In this document: positions 40,885-49,491 of the stretch, piece by piece
Layout: each line of letters begins with the position of its first letter
Numbering within the stretch: the stretch's first letter is position 1
NCBI GenBank assembly: GCA_965215025.1
Contig: CBDCCV010000002.1
Coordinates: 806,001 to 870,000 of the forward strand
DNA length: 64,000 nt
Direction of reading: 5' to 3'
From: CBDCCV01 sp965215025
Lineage (GTDB): Bacteria; Bacteroidota; Rhodothermia; Rhodothermales; Salinibacteraceae
Program-made: the position numbers and the translations under genes
Notes under the pieces: generated by a model
Databases searched by the model: none
What the model saw: the letters and a program-made list of their open reading frames with translations, nothing else
What the model was told of the DNA's origin: nothing

Positions 40885-42420
40885 CTAAGAGCCAGTCTCC
40901 AAGCGGCGCGCGCCGAGGCGTCGCCCCCTCGGCGTGTGGAGCGTGCGCCGGCTGATCCAGGCGTTGAGCATGAAGAAGAGTGCGAGCGCGGCGCCCCACT
41001 GCACCAGGCACGTCATCACGCTGTACGGCTCGAGCGGATTGTACCACGTCTCGGGCGCGTACACCGTGGCCGACTGCCAGAGCCACCAGCCGAGGAGCAC
41101 GACGGCCTGCGCCGGCACCAGCGCGCCGATGAGGAGGTCCCACCCGCGCCCGGCGTTCCAATCGGCAAGGCTGCCGCGCTGCATGGCCGCGCGCAGGCGG
41201 GCCGGCCCGTAGCGCAGGACAGCCACGGCCACGAACGCGCCCGAGATCATCAGCGCCACGCCCCAGACGAAGTCCTGATTGGCAAAGAACGTGAGGTTCA
41301 CCGCCGAGGGAATCCCCAACAGGAAACCCAATCCGCACACGGCGCCTACGGCCCGGCGGCGGCGCAGGCCGGCATCGACGAAGGTGCGGGTGGCGAGTTC
41401 GATCATCGAAAGGAGCGAGGAGAAGGCGGCAAAGGCGAGGCCGAGGAAGAAGAGCGTCGCCAGGAGGCGTCCGGCGGGCATCTGCGCGAAAAGCTGCGGC
41501 ATCCAAATGAAGGTGAGGCCCGTGCCGGCGGGGCCGCTCGTCTGCATCACCTCCAGGACTTCGGACTCGGACATCTGCGTGCCGAGGATCGCAAACACCG
41601 TCCCAAAGATGATAACCGCCGCCAGGAGCGACACGACGTTGTTTCCGATGCCGGTGAGAAAGGCATTTTTTACCACCCCGTGGCGTTTTTGCATGTAAGC
41701 GGCGTAGGTGAGGACGAGGCCCCAGCCCGCGCCCGTGTCCCAGGCGTTCTGCGTGAGGGCTTCGAGCCAGACCTCGGGCCGCGCGAGCATCGCCCAGTCG
41801 GGCGTGAAGAGAAAAGCCAGCCCGGCGCCCGATCCGTCCAGGAGGAGCGTCTGCCCCACGGCCAGGAGCACAATCGCCAGGAGCGCCGGGATGAGCACCT
41901 TGTTGGCGCGCTCGATGGAGGAGATGCCGCGCCAGACAACCGCCGCGCCCGCGCCCATCGCCAGGGCGTGGAAGGCGAGGGGCGCCCATCCGCTCTGGAA
42001 GCCGTCCCAGACGCCCTCGGCCGCCGCGCTCGTCAAGGGGAGCGGGTTGGTGAGCATCTCGGCGAAGTAGAAGATGCACCACCCCGCCACGACGGCGTAG
42101 TAGAACATGATGGCCGTGGCGACGAAGCCCACGAACGCGCCCATCCACGCCAGCTTTTCCCCCGCCATCTTGGCGAACGTGCCCACGACGCCCATCCGCC
42201 CCTCGCGCCCGAGCGCGTACTCGGCAATCAGCAGCGGGATGCTCCACACGAAGAGGAAGACGAGCCACGCCACCAGGAACGCCCCCGCGCCGTCGTCCCC
42301 GCTGTTGGCCGCCGCTATGCGCGGGAAGCGCCAGATGTTGCCCGTCCCCACCGCGATGCCGAGGACGCTAAGGATCAGCCCCCAGCGCGAGGAAAAGCGT
42401 TCGTTCTCTTGACGTGCCAT
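40885..42420 (-). CDS. Neurotransmitter:sodium symporter (NSS/SNF) family transporter
   Basis: 511 residues, about 11-12 hydrophobic helices. Starts RWGLILSVLGIAVGTGNIWRFPRIAAANSGDDGAGAFLVAW, the sodium/substrate-binding first helix of LeuT-type transporters. Other family stretches: PLLIAEYALGREGRMG, AWDTGAGWGLVLTYAAYM (TM6-like), FAAFSSLLSMIELATRTFVDAG (TM8). Probably imports an amino acid with Na+. Substrate unknown. Stand-alone gene. Confidence 0.94.
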   Translation of the reverse strand: MARQENERFSSRWGLILSVLGIAVGTGNIWRFPRIAAANSGDDGAGAFLVAWLVFLFVWSIPLLIAEYALGREGRMGVVGTFAKMAGEKLAWMGAFVGFVATAIMFYYAVVAGWCIFYFAEMLTNPLPLTSAAAEGVWDGFQSGWAPLAFHALAMGAGAAVVWRGISSIERANKVLIPALLAIVLLAVGQTLLLDGSGAGLAFLFTPDWAMLARPEVWLEALTQNAWDTGAGWGLVLTYAAYMQKRHGVVKNAFLTGIGNNVVSLLAAVIIFGTVFAILGTQMSESEVLEVMQTSGPAGTGLTFIWMPQLFAQMPAGRLLATLFFLGLAFAAFSSLLSMIELATRTFVDAGLRRRRAVGAVCGLGFLLGIPSAVNLTFFANQDFVWGVALMISGAFVAVAVLRYGPARLRAAMQRGSLADWNAGRGWDLLIGALVPAQAVVLLGWWLWQSATVYAPETWYNPLEPYSVMTCLVQWGAALALFFMLNAWISRRTLHTPRGRRLGARRLETGS

Positions 42421-42535
42421 GACGGATGCCGGACCGGGCCGCTGCTTTTGGTGATGCGAAGCCTTTGCCAGGGAAGGTCCGCACCGGCCCGGTGCCGTGC
42501 AAGCCGGGCGTTTGGCGAGGAAACCTCAACCGTCT

Positions 42536-42563
42536 GTAGGGACACGATATATCGTGTCCCTAC
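42536..42563. repeat. 28-base GTAGGG...CCCTAC palindrome, copy 2
   Basis: A perfect palindrome, 14 bp each side (left arm GTAGGGACACGATA), between the acylase 3' end and the transporter 5' end. Same ends and total length as 27884-27911 with a different core. Confidence 0.8.
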
Positions 42564-42589
42564 GCCAGGGTCGAGCGGTTCCCATCAAC

Positions 42590-45226
42590 TCAGCGCTCGG
42601 CCGGCACCAGCTCCAGCCGCGACGCGCCGGCCTCGCCGAGGTCGCTGGGCGCTTCGGGCTTGAGGAGATCGTAGTAGCGGAAGCTGAGGTACTCGGGCAG
42701 GTGGTAGTCGTAGAAGCGGCTGAACGGACTGCCGCTCTGCCCGCCGGGGTAGACGCCCCATCCGCGCGGCGGCGTCTTGGAGAAGTCCACGACCATCCGC
42801 CACGAGGCGCTGTGCGTGGTGGGCCGCCCGCGCGCCGGAGAGAGCGTGGCTTCAAAACCGGGATACTCCACCGGACCGCGCCAGAGCGCTTGGAGCGCCT
42901 CGGTTTGCGTGAGGTGGCGGAAGAGCACCTTGTGATGGTCGCCCCAGCGCCAGTTTTCAGAGCCCCAGCCGTAGTTGGCTTCGAGCGTATCGGCGGCGCT
43001 CTTGAGGGCGAGGGCGAGGAGCGCGGCGGCGTCCTCGCGCGGCGGCGTGGCCTGCACGTCGAGCCACTTCGAGCGCGGGCGTTCTCTGAGCAAATGTAGA
43101 AGCTGGCCGTCTTGCGGCTCGGGCACCTCGCTGGCGAAGGCGGCTTCGTCCCAGGCGAGGCGGTGGAGCGCGTCCATGAAAGTCTCCAGGACGAGCGGCT
43201 CGGGGCGGTCCACCGTAGCGCTGCCGTCCCAGCGGGCGAGCAAGTGGCGGAGCGTGTCGGCGTGGGTCGAGAGGCCACGGAGCGTGTCGAGCATGGGGAC
43301 GAAGAGGTCGCGCTGCATCGCGTGCACGTCGGCCTGGTAGCGCTTGAGGTCTTGGGCCGAGTGCTGCGGCTTCCGGCTCAGGAGCGAGTCTATGCGCAGC
43401 GAGCGGTACCCGTCGCGCCAGTCGTGGCCGAGGTAGTAGCCGTAGGTCGAATCGACGGGCGGCTGGTTCGTGGAGGTGAGGTAGCCGCGTGCGGGGTTGG
43501 CCGCGTGCGGGAGATCGGCGAAGGGGATGCGGCCCGTCCACTCGAAGGCGTCCGTTGAGCCGTCGAGGAGGCCCACGCCGTGGCCCGCGCGGCGAATCGG
43601 CAGGTAGCCCGTCGAGCGGATGGCGATGTCGCCTTCGGCGGTGGCGTAGAGGATGTTTTGCGAAGGCGTGTCCCACTTCTGGAGCGCCGCCTCAAAAGCG
43701 GCCGTGCTTCGGGCGTGGTGCATCTGCCAGAGCGCCTGAAGGGTGCGGCTCGAGTCGTGGGCGACCCAGTTGATGGCCACGGCGCTGTTTCCTTCGCCCA
43801 TCTGCACGGGACCCCAGTGCGAGAAGTAGAGCGTGTCGAGAACCGGCGCGGCGCCGTTGACTTCGATGGTGTCGATCTCCGTCCGCAGTTCGCGCCATTC
43901 GCCCTCGTAGCGGTAGCGCGTGCGGGTGGCGTCGAGTTCGAGCGCGAGGTGGTCGATCTGATCCGCGCCTGTGTTCGTGAGGCCCCACGCGGCGTGCTCG
44001 GTAAAGCCGACGACGGGGAGCGGCGCGCCGGGGATCGTCACGCCGTACGTGTTCATCGTGGGCGTGATGAGGTGGATCTCGTACCAGATGGCCGGCAGCG
44101 TCAGCCCGAGGTGCATGTCGTTGGCCAGGATGGGCCGCCCGGTGGCCGAGCGATTGGCGTTTACGGCCCAGTTGTTCGAGCCTTTGCCGGGGAGGAACCC
44201 CTCAGCCAGCGTGCCGCGCAGCTTCTTTTGCACCGCAGCGCAGCGCTCCATTAGCGCGAGCGTGCGAGGGCGGGACGGCGGGGCCTCTGCCTTCTCCCCC
44301 CTTGAAGGGGGGTGGAGGGGGATGTCAGAGTGGGCGCCATCCCGCTTTACATCCCCCTGGCCCCCTTCGAAGGGGGAATTCTTTTTCCGCCCGTCAAGGA
44401 ATCCCGAACGCTGGGCGGCTTTCGAATCGGCGGCCGAGGTCGTGCTGCTCCTCTCCGCCCCCATTGCGCCGCCGGGGATGATGGGCACGAAGAGGCGCCC
44501 GTAGCGCGGGTAGAGCAGTGCGTAGTCCTCGGCAGAGAGGCGCTGCTGGAGGCGCGCGTAGGCGGCGTCGTCCGTGCGGAAGGTGAGGTCGAACGTCATG
44601 TACTGCAAGAGCCGCAGCGCATCGATGGGCCGGTAGCGCGCGGGGCGGTAGCCGAGGAGGCGGAACTCAAGCGGCAGGTCTTCCTCGGCCAGCGCGTCGA
44701 GGTAGGCGTTCACGCCGGCGGCGTACCAGCGCACGAGGTCCCACCCGATGCCGCCCTCTTGGCGGATGCGCTCCAGGTTGCGGCGCGCGCCGAGTTCCAT
44801 CCCCGTCGAGCGCAGGAAGCGGTCCGACGCCACGGCCTGCGGGCCGAGGGCGGAGGCGAGCCGGCCGCTCGCCACGCGCGGGATGAAGTCGAGCTGAAAG
44901 AGGCGGTCCTGCGCCGCCACGTAGCCGGAGGCGACGACGGCGTCGCGGTCACTTTGGGCGAAGATGTGGGGGACGCCGCGCCCGTCGCGCACCACCGTCA
45001 CGGGCGCGTCGAGAGCGGGGAGCGCAAGGCGGGCGTTAGCTGCGGGTGGCGCGGCGCGGCGGGCGGTGCGGTACAGCCCGTCGGCCGGGTCGAGGAGCGT
45101 GCCCAGCGGCGGCAGGCCCGTCACGCGCGTGCCCAGGACGACGAGCACGCCCGCCGTCAGCACGAGGCCGAGAGCCAGGAGCGCGCCGTGCTTGAGGCGC
45201 GCACGGTAAGAGGCGCGGCGGCTCAT
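42590..45226 (-). CDS. Penicillin acylase family (Ntn) amidohydrolase
   Basis: 878 residues. Signal/anchor helix near residues 14-32 (GALLALGLVLTAGVLVVLG). Alpha-chain region with VVRDGRGVPHIFAQSDRDAVVASGYVAAQDRLFQLDF. The autocatalytic cleavage site and N-terminal Ser nucleophile of the beta chain are in LPGKGSNNWAVNANRSATGRPILANDMHLGL (Ser about residue 350). Asn and Arg active-site partners lie later, as in the family. Periplasmic; hydrolyses acyl amides, possibly acyl-homoserine lactones or peptidic amides. About residues 282-313 (SPFEGGQGDVKRDGAHSDIP and flanks) are translated from an inserted palindromic repeat. Start overlaps the parA stop (45223-45226). Confidence 0.93.
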   Translation of the reverse strand: MSRRASYRARLKHGALLALGLVLTAGVLVVLGTRVTGLPPLGTLLDPADGLYRTARRAAPPAANARLALPALDAPVTVVRDGRGVPHIFAQSDRDAVVASGYVAAQDRLFQLDFIPRVASGRLASALGPQAVASDRFLRSTGMELGARRNLERIRQEGGIGWDLVRWYAAGVNAYLDALAEEDLPLEFRLLGYRPARYRPIDALRLLQYMTFDLTFRTDDAAYARLQQRLSAEDYALLYPRYGRLFVPIIPGGAMGAERSSTTSAADSKAAQRSGFLDGRKKNSPFEGGQGDVKRDGAHSDIPLHPPSRGEKAEAPPSRPRTLALMERCAAVQKKLRGTLAEGFLPGKGSNNWAVNANRSATGRPILANDMHLGLTLPAIWYEIHLITPTMNTYGVTIPGAPLPVVGFTEHAAWGLTNTGADQIDHLALELDATRTRYRYEGEWRELRTEIDTIEVNGAAPVLDTLYFSHWGPVQMGEGNSAVAINWVAHDSSRTLQALWQMHHARSTAAFEAALQKWDTPSQNILYATAEGDIAIRSTGYLPIRRAGHGVGLLDGSTDAFEWTGRIPFADLPHAANPARGYLTSTNQPPVDSTYGYYLGHDWRDGYRSLRIDSLLSRKPQHSAQDLKRYQADVHAMQRDLFVPMLDTLRGLSTHADTLRHLLARWDGSATVDRPEPLVLETFMDALHRLAWDEAAFASEVPEPQDGQLLHLLRERPRSKWLDVQATPPREDAAALLALALKSAADTLEANYGWGSENWRWGDHHKVLFRHLTQTEALQALWRGPVEYPGFEATLSPARGRPTTHSASWRMVVDFSKTPPRGWGVYPGGQSGSPFSRFYDYHLPEYLSFRYYDLLKPEAPSDLGEAGASRLELVPAER
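44296..44376. repeat. Palindromic repeat inserted in frame in the acylase gene
   Basis: Two imperfectly complementary arms (44296-44325 and 44349-44376), each itself a CCCCC/GGGGG hairpin followed by a GGGGGATGT motif, with about 23 bases between. Translated on the minus strand as NSPFEGGQGDVK, then DIPLHPPSRGEK. The insert lies in the spacer-like region before the catalytic Ser, so the reading frame is kept. Related half-unit at 40831-40853. Confidence 0.8.
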
Positions 45227-46242
45227 GGCCTTGCCGAGTCCGTTGCCGGCGCCGTCCCCGCTGCTGCGCTCTGCGTGCTGTTCTGCAAGGCGTCGTTCTG
45301 CGCCGCGCCGTTCTGCAACGCATCGTTGCGCAAGGTGACGTCGGGCGCGGGGGCGCTCTTCAGCGCGGCATCCGAACGCCCGACCGATCCATCGCCGCCA
45401 GGCGCGCCGTTTTCCGCACGGGGCGAGCCGGAGTGGACGGCGGCTTCGGCTTCCGTGGCGGCCGCTTCGGCGGCGGGCGCTTCAGCGGCGCCGATGCGGC
45501 GGAGCAGCTCGTCGGTGGCGTTGGCGTAGTCGTGAGCGCCGCGCGCGTGCGGGTGGTTGTCAAAAGCGGTGGTGCCGTCGCGCTTCGAGGTCGAGAGCGA
45601 GGCGCTCGTGCGGATCACGCTCTCGAGCACTTGCTCGGTGTACTTCTCGCGCATGTACTTGCGGTACTGGAAGTGCGCCCGCTTGCGCGCATCGACCTGC
45701 GTGAAGAGGAAGAGCGGCGCGCTCAGGTCCGGGTTAAGCCGGCTCTTGACCATGCGCGCCGTTTGGAACGTCTGCTCCGCGCCCAGGACGGGCTGGTACT
45801 CGGGCGTGACGGGGATGACGACGTGGCGGCTGGCTACGAGCGCGTTGAGGCTGTACACCGTCACCGCCGCCGCCGTGTCGAAGAGGACAACGTCGTAGGG
45901 CAGACGGACCTCGCGGAGCGCCTCGCCGGCCCAGAGGACGTCGGTGGGCTTGTTGAGGCGGCGCATCGTTTTGGTGAGGCCGTTCGAGGCGGGCAGGAGG
46001 TCGAACCCGCGCATCTTCTGGAACGGCGCCTCGTCCAGGCCGTGGTCGTGGCTGAAAAGGGCAAGCGAGGAGGCTGCGTCCGAGGACGCCTCGGCGCCGA
46101 GCATCCGCGTGAGGAAGCCCTGCGGGTCGAGGTCGATGACGAGCGTGCGCCGCCCGCTCAGCCCCAGCGCCGCCGCCACGTGCATGGCCGAGGTCGTCTT
46201 GCCCGTGCCGCCCTTGTGGTTGCAGATCGTGGCAACGATCAT
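45223..46242 (-). CDS. ParA/MinD-type ATPase, no ParB partner
   Basis: 339 residues from the ATG at 46242 (MIVATICNHKGGTGKTTSAM); the frame is open to 46311 but a -35/-10 pair lies in that stretch. Deviant Walker A CNHKGGTGKTT, Walker B-like YDVVLFDTAA, and TLVIDLDPQGFLTRML. The last roughly 100 residues are low complexity, with near-repeats NDALQNGAAQNDALQNS. No parB or parS seen; such orphans often position protein complexes rather than DNA. Followed with overlap by penicillin acylase. Confidence 0.9.
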   Translation of the reverse strand: MIVATICNHKGGTGKTTSAMHVAAALGLSGRRTLVIDLDPQGFLTRMLGAEASSDAASSLALFSHDHGLDEAPFQKMRGFDLLPASNGLTKTMRRLNKPTDVLWAGEALREVRLPYDVVLFDTAAAVTVYSLNALVASRHVVIPVTPEYQPVLGAEQTFQTARMVKSRLNPDLSAPLFLFTQVDARKRAHFQYRKYMREKYTEQVLESVIRTSASLSTSKRDGTTAFDNHPHARGAHDYANATDELLRRIGAAEAPAAEAAATEAEAAVHSGSPRAENGAPGGDGSVGRSDAALKSAPAPDVTLRNDALQNGAAQNDALQNSTQSAAAGTAPATDSARP

Positions 46243-46282
46243 GTAGCGCTCCAGGTCTTTGGCGAAGGAGTAAACCACCAAC

Positions 46283-46311
46283 AAGGTACTCCGCCGGGGC
46301 GCCCGTGTCAA
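46283..46311 (-). promoter_or_regulatory. Sigma70-like promoter of the ParA gene
   Basis: TTGACA (46311-46306 on the minus strand), 17-base spacer, TACCTT (46288-46283). The ATG follows about 40 bases later. Consensus -35 with optimal spacing; no experimental support. Confidence 0.55.
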
Positions 46312-46510
46312 ACCTCGGGACGCCTCGAAGCGGCCTCGGCCCGGCGCGGCATATCCGGATCTGCCAGAGGATTACCGCGCTCACCTCAAGCGATGCGTAA
46401 AGGGGAATACCGATGCCTCCCTTCAAACTTCTGCTTCGTCCCGTCCGATCTCCTTTCTGCGCGTTGTCCTGAACGGACACCTTTTCTGCTATCTTCCTCA
46501 CCCGTCCCCC

Positions 46511-47101
46511 ATGCAGCTACGTGCCCCGCTCGTTTTAGCCTCGCGCTCGCCGCGCCGCAAGCGGCTGCTCGAAGCGCTGGGCCTGCGCTTTACTGTGCAG
46601 GCCAGCGGCGTCGAGGAAGAGGCGCCGCCCGGCCTCACCCCGGCCGCCCTCGTGGAGCACCTGGCTGAGATCAAAGCTGCGCCCGTCGCGGCGGCGCACC
46701 CCGACGCCCTCGTCCTCGCCGCCGACACGGTGGTGACCCTCGACGGCCTTGTGCTCGGCCAGCCCGCTGACCCTGACGAAGCGCGCCGAATGCTTGGCCG
46801 TCTGAGCGGACGCACGCACACCGTCTGCACCGGGCTGACGCTTGCCCACCGCGCCTCCGGGCGCCAGACCACCGCGCACGAGGCCACGCGCGTCACCTTC
46901 GCCCCGCTCACCGAGGAGGAGATCGACGCCTACGTCGCCACCGGCGCGCCGATGGACAAGGCCGGCGCCTACGGCATCCAGGACCGGGGCGCGCTCTTCG
47001 TCGAGCGCATCGAGGGCGACTACTACAACGTCGTCGGCCTGCCACTCAGGCGGATGTATGTGCTTCTCCGCGGGACCTTCGGTGATCTTCTGCGCCTTTA
47101 A
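46511..47101 (+). CDS. maf: Maf-family nucleoside triphosphate pyrophosphatase
   Basis: 196 residues. Hydrolyses non-canonical or modified NTPs (dTTP/UTP/m7GTP depending on subfamily). Motifs: LVLASRSPRRKRLLEALGL, LVLAADTVVTLDGLVLGQPADPDEARRMLGRLSGRTHTVCTGL, and GAPMDKAGAYGIQDRGALFVERIEGDYYNVVGLPL. Full length. Begins a plus-strand run of genes that continues through the amidotransferase. Confidence 0.95.
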   Translation: MQLRAPLVLASRSPRRKRLLEALGLRFTVQASGVEEEAPPGLTPAALVEHLAEIKAAPVAAAHPDALVLAADTVVTLDGLVLGQPADPDEARRMLGRLSGRTHTVCTGLTLAHRASGRQTTAHEATRVTFAPLTEEEIDAYVATGAPMDKAGAYGIQDRGALFVERIEGDYYNVVGLPLRRMYVLLRGTFGDLLRL

Positions 47102-47158
47102 GTCTATCTTCGCGGGAGCGCTTCTCTCCCTTCCGTCTTTCATCTCCCTACCGCTCCC

Positions 47159-47977
47159 ATGCCCGACGCCCCGCCGCCCGCCGGCCAGCCGGACCCCCGC
47201 CTTAGCGACCTGCGCGTCCTACTCATCCAGGCGCGCAACACCCGCGTGATGGAAGAGCAGGAGCAGGCGTGCTTCGTCGAGCGCTGCCGCCTGCGCGCCG
47301 ACCAGTTCCACTCCATCAACGTCGTCCACGCGCCGCTCTCGATGGCGGATGTGGAAGCGGCCGATGCCGTCTTGATCGGCGGGGCGGGCGAGCACTCGGC
47401 GCTGAACAACCCGGACTGGATGGCGAACCTCCTGGACGTGACGCGCGCGGCGGCCGAGCGCGCCGTGCCCACCTTCGGCTCGTGCTGGGGGCATCAGGTG
47501 ATTGCGCGCGCCTTCGGGGGGCGGCTCGTGCACGACAGCGCCCGCGCCGAGCTGGGCTGCCGCTGGATTGAACTCACCGGCGAGGGCCAGCGCGACGAAC
47601 TCTTCCAGAGCTTCCCGGCGCGCTTCAAGGCCAACACCGGCCACCACGACCGCGTGACCGACCTCCCCGAAAACGCCGTCGAGCTGGCCTTCAACGATTC
47701 GCAGCGCAACCAGGCCTTCCGCCTGGAGGGGCTGCCCGTCTACGGCACGCAGTTCCACAGCGAACTCGACGCCAACCGCGAGCGCGAGCGCCTCATCGCC
47801 TACCGCGACTTCTACCGCAAGGACCTGCCCGACGAGACCCACTTCCAGGAAGTGCTCAACAGCCTCGCCGACACGACCGAGGTGGACCACCTCCTTTACG
47901 ACTTCCTCCTGCGCTTCGCCGCCAAAGAAGCGGGCGTCGCCGAGGCAAGCGCCACGGAAGACGCGCCGGCGTCGTAG
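47159..47977 (+). CDS. Class I glutamine amidotransferase-like protein
   Basis: 272 residues of the GMP-synthase-like stand-alone amidotransferase type. Nucleophile Cys in VPTFGSCWGHQVIARAFGG (about residue 110), catalytic His in YGTQFHSELDANRERERL (about 200), Glu in the same HSE. The oxyanion region IGGAGEHSAL is present. The acceptor substrate is not predictable; homologues are often annotated as GMP synthase domain or gamma-glutamyl-peptide hydrolases. Confidence 0.9.
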   Translation: MPDAPPPAGQPDPRLSDLRVLLIQARNTRVMEEQEQACFVERCRLRADQFHSINVVHAPLSMADVEAADAVLIGGAGEHSALNNPDWMANLLDVTRAAAERAVPTFGSCWGHQVIARAFGGRLVHDSARAELGCRWIELTGEGQRDELFQSFPARFKANTGHHDRVTDLPENAVELAFNDSQRNQAFRLEGLPVYGTQFHSELDANRERERLIAYRDFYRKDLPDETHFQEVLNSLADTTEVDHLLYDFLLRFAAKEAGVAEASATEDAPAS

Positions 47978-48056
47978 CGCCGTTGGTTGGGCGGCAACGG
48001 CTTACGAGGCGCGTCGGAAGAAATAGGAGAAGCCAGAACAGCAAGCGGCGCTGCGT

Positions 48057-48440
48057 ATGCTCGCCCTCCTCGACCTCTTCTTCCTCGTCTTCCACAGCAG
48101 CCTCGTTTTTTTCAACCTGACGGGGTGGATCTGGCGGCGGACGCGGCGGCTGCACCTCCTGGCCATCGGCGCCACGGTGCTGTCGTGGTTCGGGCTGGGC
48201 CTCTTCTTTGGCTGGGGCTACTGCCCGTGCACGGATTGGCATTGGCAGGTGAAGCGCGCGCGGGGCGAGACCGGCCTCCCGCGCTCCTACGTGAAGTATT
48301 ACCTCGACTACGCGACCGGCCTCGACTGGGACCCCCAGCTCGTGAACGCGGCCGTCGTCGTGCTCGGCCTCGGCGCGCTCGCGCTCTCGGCGTGGCTGAA
48401 CGCGCGTGACGCAGGGCGCCGCTCGGCCCGTCAGCTCTGA
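48057..48440 (+). CDS. DUF2784 membrane protein
   Basis: 127 residues, three to four helices, with the family signature NLTGWIWRRTRRLHLLAIGATVLSWFGLGLFFGWGYCPCTDWHWQVKRARG and YVKYYLDYATGLDWDPQLVNAAVV. Function of DUF2784 is unknown. Same direction as the flanking genes. Confidence 0.9.
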   Translation: MLALLDLFFLVFHSSLVFFNLTGWIWRRTRRLHLLAIGATVLSWFGLGLFFGWGYCPCTDWHWQVKRARGETGLPRSYVKYYLDYATGLDWDPQLVNAAVVVLGLGALALSAWLNARDAGRRSARQL

Positions 48441-48484
48441 ACCGCTCCTCTGAACCGCTCCCCGTTTTGCCCCCAACGCTCCCC

Positions 48485-49381
48485 GTGCAACCCGTCACCC
48501 TCGGCCTCGTGCAGATGCGCTGCGTCGAGGAGCCAAGCGCCAACCTGAGCACGGCACAGCGGATGATCCGGGAGGCCGCCGGCAGAGGCGCGCAGGTCAT
48601 CTGCCTGCCCGAGCTTTTCCTGACGCGCTACTTCTGCCAGACCGAGGACGCGGCGCCGTTCCAAAAGGCCGAGCGCGTGCCCGGCCCTACCACCGAGGCG
48701 CTCGAACCGCTGGCGGCCGAACTCGGCGTGGCGCTCCTCGTGCCGCTTTTCGAGAAGCGCGCCGAGGGGTTGTACCACAACGCCGTGGCCGTGCTCGACG
48801 GCGCGCGCGGCTACGTGGGGAAGTACCGCAAGATGCACATCCCGGACGACCCCTCCTTCTATGAGAAGTTCTACTTCACGCCGGGCGACCTCGGCTTCAA
48901 GGCGTTCGACACGCAGCACGCGCGCGTAGGCACGCTCATCTGCTGGGACCAGTGGTACCCCGAGGCCGCGCGGCTGACGGCGCTCCAAGGCGCCGCCGTC
49001 CTCTTCTACCCCACGGCCATCGGCTGGCTGCCGGCCGAGCGCGACGAGCACGGCGCGGCGCAGCACGACGCCTGGGAGCTGACGCAGCGCGCCCACGCCG
49101 TCTCGAACGGCTGCTTCGTGGCGGCGGCCAACCGCGTCGGGTTTGAGCCGGCGCCGGAGGGCGCGCCCGGCAGCGGCATCACCTTCTGGGGGCAGAGCTT
49201 CATTGCCGGGCCGGACGGGCAGATCATCGCCCGCGCCCCGGCGGACGAGGAGGCCGTACTCGTAGAAGAAATCGACCTCGCCCGCCTGGATGCCACGCGC
49301 ACGGAGTGGCCCTTTTTCCGCGACCGCCGCATCGACGCCTACGCCGGCCTCACGCGCCGCTTCCTGGATGACGACGGGTGA
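48485..49381 (+). CDS. aguB: N-carbamoylputrescine amidase
   Basis: 298 residues from the GTG at 48485 (MQPVTLGLVQMRC); a TTG at 48467 would add six residues, and no ATG is available. Nitrilase-fold hydrolase with the Glu-Lys-Cys triad: ICLPELFLTRYFCQTED, GKYRKMHIPDDPSFYEKFYF and VGTLICWDQWYPEAARL. Converts N-carbamoylputrescine to putrescine, CO2 and ammonia. Followed by agmatine deiminase, which makes its substrate; the pairing supports the specific assignment. Confidence 0.93.
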   Translation: MQPVTLGLVQMRCVEEPSANLSTAQRMIREAAGRGAQVICLPELFLTRYFCQTEDAAPFQKAERVPGPTTEALEPLAAELGVALLVPLFEKRAEGLYHNAVAVLDGARGYVGKYRKMHIPDDPSFYEKFYFTPGDLGFKAFDTQHARVGTLICWDQWYPEAARLTALQGAAVLFYPTAIGWLPAERDEHGAAQHDAWELTQRAHAVSNGCFVAAANRVGFEPAPEGAPGSGITFWGQSFIAGPDGQIIARAPADEEAVLVEEIDLARLDATRTEWPFFRDRRIDAYAGLTRRFLDDDG

Positions 49382-49450
49382 CGACCGACGGATGACGACG
49401 GACGACGGCTTCCAGCCTTTGCGGTCGTCCGTCATCGTTCGTCGGTCGTC
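49380..49450. repeat. Long inverted repeat between aguB and aguA
   Basis: Arms 49380-49406 and 49424-49450 pair at 24 of 27 positions around a 17-base loop; built from GACGACNGACGG-like units. It starts over the aguB stop. May be a small mobile hairpin or an attenuator within the aguBA transcript; no U-run follows. Confidence 0.65.
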
Positions 49451-49491
49451 CTGCCTATCCGCGGCATCCGTCGTTTCCTCGCTCAAGTCCC

